Assembly: GCF_012933555.1 (NCBI RefSeq)
Contig: NZ_JABBPK010000001.1
Span: 1,342,001 to 1,406,000, forward strand
Direction of reading: 5' to 3'
Length of the DNA: 64,000 bases
From: Niallia alba
GTDB lineage: Bacteria > Bacillota > Bacilli > Bacillales > Cytobacillaceae
The notes under the pieces are model-generated. The model was not told the origin of the DNA, made no database searches, and saw only the letters and a list, made by a program, of their open reading frames with translations. Within the stretch, counting starts at the first letter, position 1. Each line of letters begins with the position of its first letter. Position numbers and translations under genes: made by a program. This document shows positions 62,035 through 64,000 of the stretch, piece by piece.

Positions 62035-62889
62035 TTAAAAAAGAAAGCTATCGATTAATTCCGTACTTTTTCTTTGGTGTTCTATGTTCTGTGAGTAATT
62101 AATTTGATATAAGCTGGAAAACAACACATTAAGTACATAATCAATAGCTACTTGTGATGAAAAGGTAGCTATTTTGTATGTTTCTTTTTTTTCTAAAGCT
62201 GGTATGGTTAAAACAACATCAGCCATTTTGGCTAGTTTACTTTCAGGAAAGGCTGTAAGTAATAAAATTGGCACCTGTCTCTCTTTTAATATACGAGCAG
62301 CAATTAAGTCATCCTTTGATTTAGCTTCATAAGTAATAAAGAAGGCACAATCATTTATATCAATGTTAACAGTATTGTTGGCAAATTCATTACGAGCCGT
62401 TGCAATTATTGCATATTTATTTATTTTTAAAAGTTTATTTTGAAAACTTTCTGCCCGAATTTGGGAATCCCCTACAGCATACATAAAGATTCGTTTTGAC
62501 TTGTATAGATACTTAGTCATCTTAAACAGTGATATTTCATTTAATAATTCGTAACTCTCTTTGATTGACTGTTGAGTTAAATACATCATATCTTGACTAA
62601 TCTTCATAAGGGAAGCTTCATTTTCAAAAGGAATATTGGGATTAATTTCAGATAAGACATGGTTTTTCTGTTCGATAGATTTAACAAGCATAATCTTAAA
62701 ATCCTTAAAGCCCTTCATCCCTAATTTTTGAGTAAAGCGAATGATAGAAGTATGTGAAGTAAATGTTTTTTGTGCTAACTCTTGGATTGTCATTCTCTCA
62801 ATTAAGTTAGCATTCTCCAATATATATTTTGCAATATTTTTTTCTGCTGCAGTATAATCCGTTCTATTTGCAATTTGTTCTAGCAACAA
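62035..62889 (-). CDS. RpiR-family transcriptional regulator
   Basis: 284 residues: N-terminal HTH_6 domain (AEKNIAKYILENANLIERMTIQELAQKTFTSHTSIIRFTQKLGMKGFKDFKI) and a C-terminal SIS sugar-phosphate-binding domain (MYAVGDSQIRAESFQNKLL, ILLLTAFPESKLAKMADVVL). Usually controls sugar or amino-sugar use. TTG start with AAAGGAG 9 bases upstream. Divergent from the oxidoreductase genes, which it probably regulates. Confidence 0.9.
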   Translation of the reverse strand: MLLEQIANRTDYTAAEKNIAKYILENANLIERMTIQELAQKTFTSHTSIIRFTQKLGMKGFKDFKIMLVKSIEQKNHVLSEINPNIPFENEASLMKISQDMMYLTQQSIKESYELLNEISLFKMTKYLYKSKRIFMYAVGDSQIRAESFQNKLLKINKYAIIATARNEFANNTVNIDINDCAFFITYEAKSKDDLIAARILKERQVPILLLTAFPESKLAKMADVVLTIPALEKKETYKIATFSSQVAIDYVLNVLFSSLYQINYSQNIEHQRKSTELIDSFLF

Positions 62890-62910
62890 ACCGTCAAACT
62901 CCTTTAAAAT

Positions 62911-62925
62911 TGAACATTTTGTTCA
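62911..62925. promoter_or_regulatory. Palindrome in the RpiR-oxidoreductase intergenic
   Basis: TGAACATTTTGTTCA is a perfect palindrome with a three-base centre, 22 bases upstream of the RpiR start. A half-site TTGAACATTTTAT recurs about 42 bases away. Candidate RpiR operator. Confidence 0.45.
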
Positions 62926-63055
62926 TCAAAACAGCTTTATTTTAGGTTAAGTCTTGAACATTTTATCCTAAATCCGTTAAATCAAGATCCTTACATGGAA
63001 TTCTCTATTATTCCATCCTATAATAAACTCATTGAGGATAAAAAGGAGTATTTTT

Positions 63056-63250
63056 ATGCTAACAATTGGATATATAAGAAATGGTAAAAGTACAAATCGG
63101 TATCACCTTCCTTTTGCTTTACAAAGAGAAAATATAAAGGTGAAAACAATTTATTATACTATCATACATCGGGAGGAATAAATAATAAAAGATGACGAAA
63201 CACTATTACAATTGGCAATTTTAGAAGAGGGAATGAAAGGATGTAAATGA
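63056..63250 (+). pseudogene. Collapsed Gfo/Idh/MocA oxidoreductase gene
   Basis: AAAAGGAG and an ATG at 63056 open a frame MLTIGYIRNGKSTNRYHLPF then ALQRENIKVKTIYY, the start of a Gfo/Idh/MocA NAD-binding domain. After 41 codons it stops (HREE-stop) and continues in the same frame as IIKDDETLLQLAILEEGMKGCK-stop, which looks like an oxidoreductase C-terminus. About 300 residues are therefore deleted. The usual GxGxxG glycine is also replaced (YIRNG). It ends one base before the intact paralogue. Confidence 0.7.
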
Positions 63251-63251
63251 A

Positions 63252-64000
63252 ATGAAACTTGGAATAGTGGGAGCAGGAATGATTGTTCAGGATTTATTAC
63301 CTGTGTTTAAATCTATACCCCAAATAGACTTGGTGGCGATTTTTGGAAGACCAGCTAAAAAAGAATTCTTATTATCTTTACAAAAAGAATATCTTATCAA
63401 AAAAATATATGTAGATTATAAAGAAATGCTTGCTGATACTGAAATAGATGTAATTTATATAGCATTACCAAATCATCTTCATTATTCCTATACAAAACTA
63501 GCATTAGGAGCTAGAAAACATGTTATCTGTGAGAAGCCTTTTACATCTAACTTAGATGAATTAAAGGAATTGGAAAGTATCGCACGAAGTAACGATCTTT
63601 ATTTAATAGAGGCAATTACTAATCAATATAGAGGAAACTATTCACAAATAAAGGAATTGTTACCTAAATTAGGTGATGTAAAGGTTGTAGAAGTAAATTA
63701 TTCTCAATATTCATCTCGGTACAATGCCTTTAAAGAAGGCAATATCTTACCGGCTTTTAATCCTGAGATGTCAGGTGGTGCATTAATGGATATTAATAGT
63801 TATAATATTCATTTTGTTGTAGGGATATTTGGGAAACCAAACGGTGTACAGTATTATCCAAATCTGTCTCAGGGAATTGATACTTCTGGAGTCTTGATTT
63901 TAGAATATGATCGCTTTAAAGCGGTCTGTATCGGATCTAAAGATAGTATGGGTCAATCATTTGCTACTATTCAAGGAGAGAATGGCTTCTTAACAGTTAA
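63252..64000 (+). CDS. Gfo/Idh/MocA-family oxidoreductase, 5' part
   Basis: The frame is open to the window edge; 249 residues are visible. N-terminal Rossmann domain MKLGIVGAGMIVQDLLPVF, ALPNHLHYSYTKLAL, and the conserved HVICEKPFTSN with the EKP motif; the C-terminal alpha/beta domain begins with EVNYSQYSSRYNAF and GGALMDINSYNIHF. It is an NAD(P)-dependent sugar or inositol-type dehydrogenase. AAAGGA lies 10 bases upstream. The divergent RpiR regulator suggests control by a sugar phosphate. Confidence 0.88.
   Translation, partial: MKLGIVGAGMIVQDLLPVFKSIPQIDLVAIFGRPAKKEFLLSLQKEYLIKKIYVDYKEMLADTEIDVIYIALPNHLHYSYTKLALGARKHVICEKPFTSNLDELKELESIARSNDLYLIEAITNQYRGNYSQIKELLPKLGDVKVVEVNYSQYSSRYNAFKEGNILPAFNPEMSGGALMDINSYNIHFVVGIFGKPNGVQYYPNLSQGIDTSGVLILEYDRFKAVCIGSKDSMGQSFATIQGENGFLTV

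Noticed and set aside
1-64000. tRNA or rRNA genes, prophage or plasmid functions
   Set aside because: I saw no tRNA-like cloverleaf, rRNA sequence, integrase, or phage structural gene in the window.

Overview
The window is chromosomal DNA from a low-G+C, endospore-forming member of the Bacillaceae. Evidence: a near-complete gerP spore-coat operon, the sporulation protein YhaL, two YjcZ-type miniproteins, ComK with its IDEAL-domain neighbour, AddAB and ScoC. Gene order follows the yha-yhg-yhf-yhj-add-gerP-yis stretch of Bacillus subtilis, but pbpF, hemY, prsA and sbcCD are missing from their expected places, so it is a Bacillus relative rather than B. subtilis itself. I do not assign a species.

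Layout. 1-8.7 kb: yhaN 3' end, yhaM, yhaL, two YjcZ miniproteins, a small membrane protein, DUF3267 protein, scoC, yhaH, serC, hit. 9.3-12.2 kb: ecsABC. 12.2-19.4 kb: M20 amidohydrolase, PAP2 phosphatase, YhfA-like transporter, liaFSR-like module, hmoB. 20.2-25.7 kb: hemE-hemH, yhgD-yhgE. 25.9-31.6 kb: lplJ, M48 peptidase, yhzC-like, comK, an IS4-family insertion sequence, yhjD-like. 31.9-36.8 kb: S9 peptidase, LCP protein, yhjE, type I signal peptidase. 36.9-44.2 kb: addB-addA. 44.5-47.3 kb: gerPA-F with a second gerPF. 47.5-53.7 kb: yisK, yisL, a two-component pair, YitT and CNNM membrane proteins. 53.8-62 kb: two ABC exporter operons around a decayed region and a methyltransferase. 62-64 kb: RpiR regulator divergent from a Gfo/Idh oxidoreductase that runs off the window, with a broken paralogue in front.

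The most striking non-genic feature is a non-coding, highly structured repeat of about 155 bp. It is present in nine clear copies plus one degenerate relative, all in the same orientation, each bounded by TTTAT or a one-base variant. Two copies at 57.2-58.0 kb interrupt small genes whose frames are restored exactly when the copy and one TTTAT are removed. Two others abut the stop codon of a convergent gene. The repeat therefore behaves as a mobile, non-autonomous element. It resembles in size and flanking pentamer what I recall of the bcr1 repeat of the B. cereus group, but its architecture and strict orientation also suggest mobilisation by a single-strand (HUH, IS200/IS605-type) transposase encoded elsewhere.

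Other points: two tandem PerR/Fur-like boxes before hemE, a motif array between hit and ecsA, a 9-bp target duplication proving the IS4-family insertion into the end of yhjD, and several small genes shorter than usual annotation cut-offs (gerPD, two yjcZ genes, a 59-residue membrane protein).
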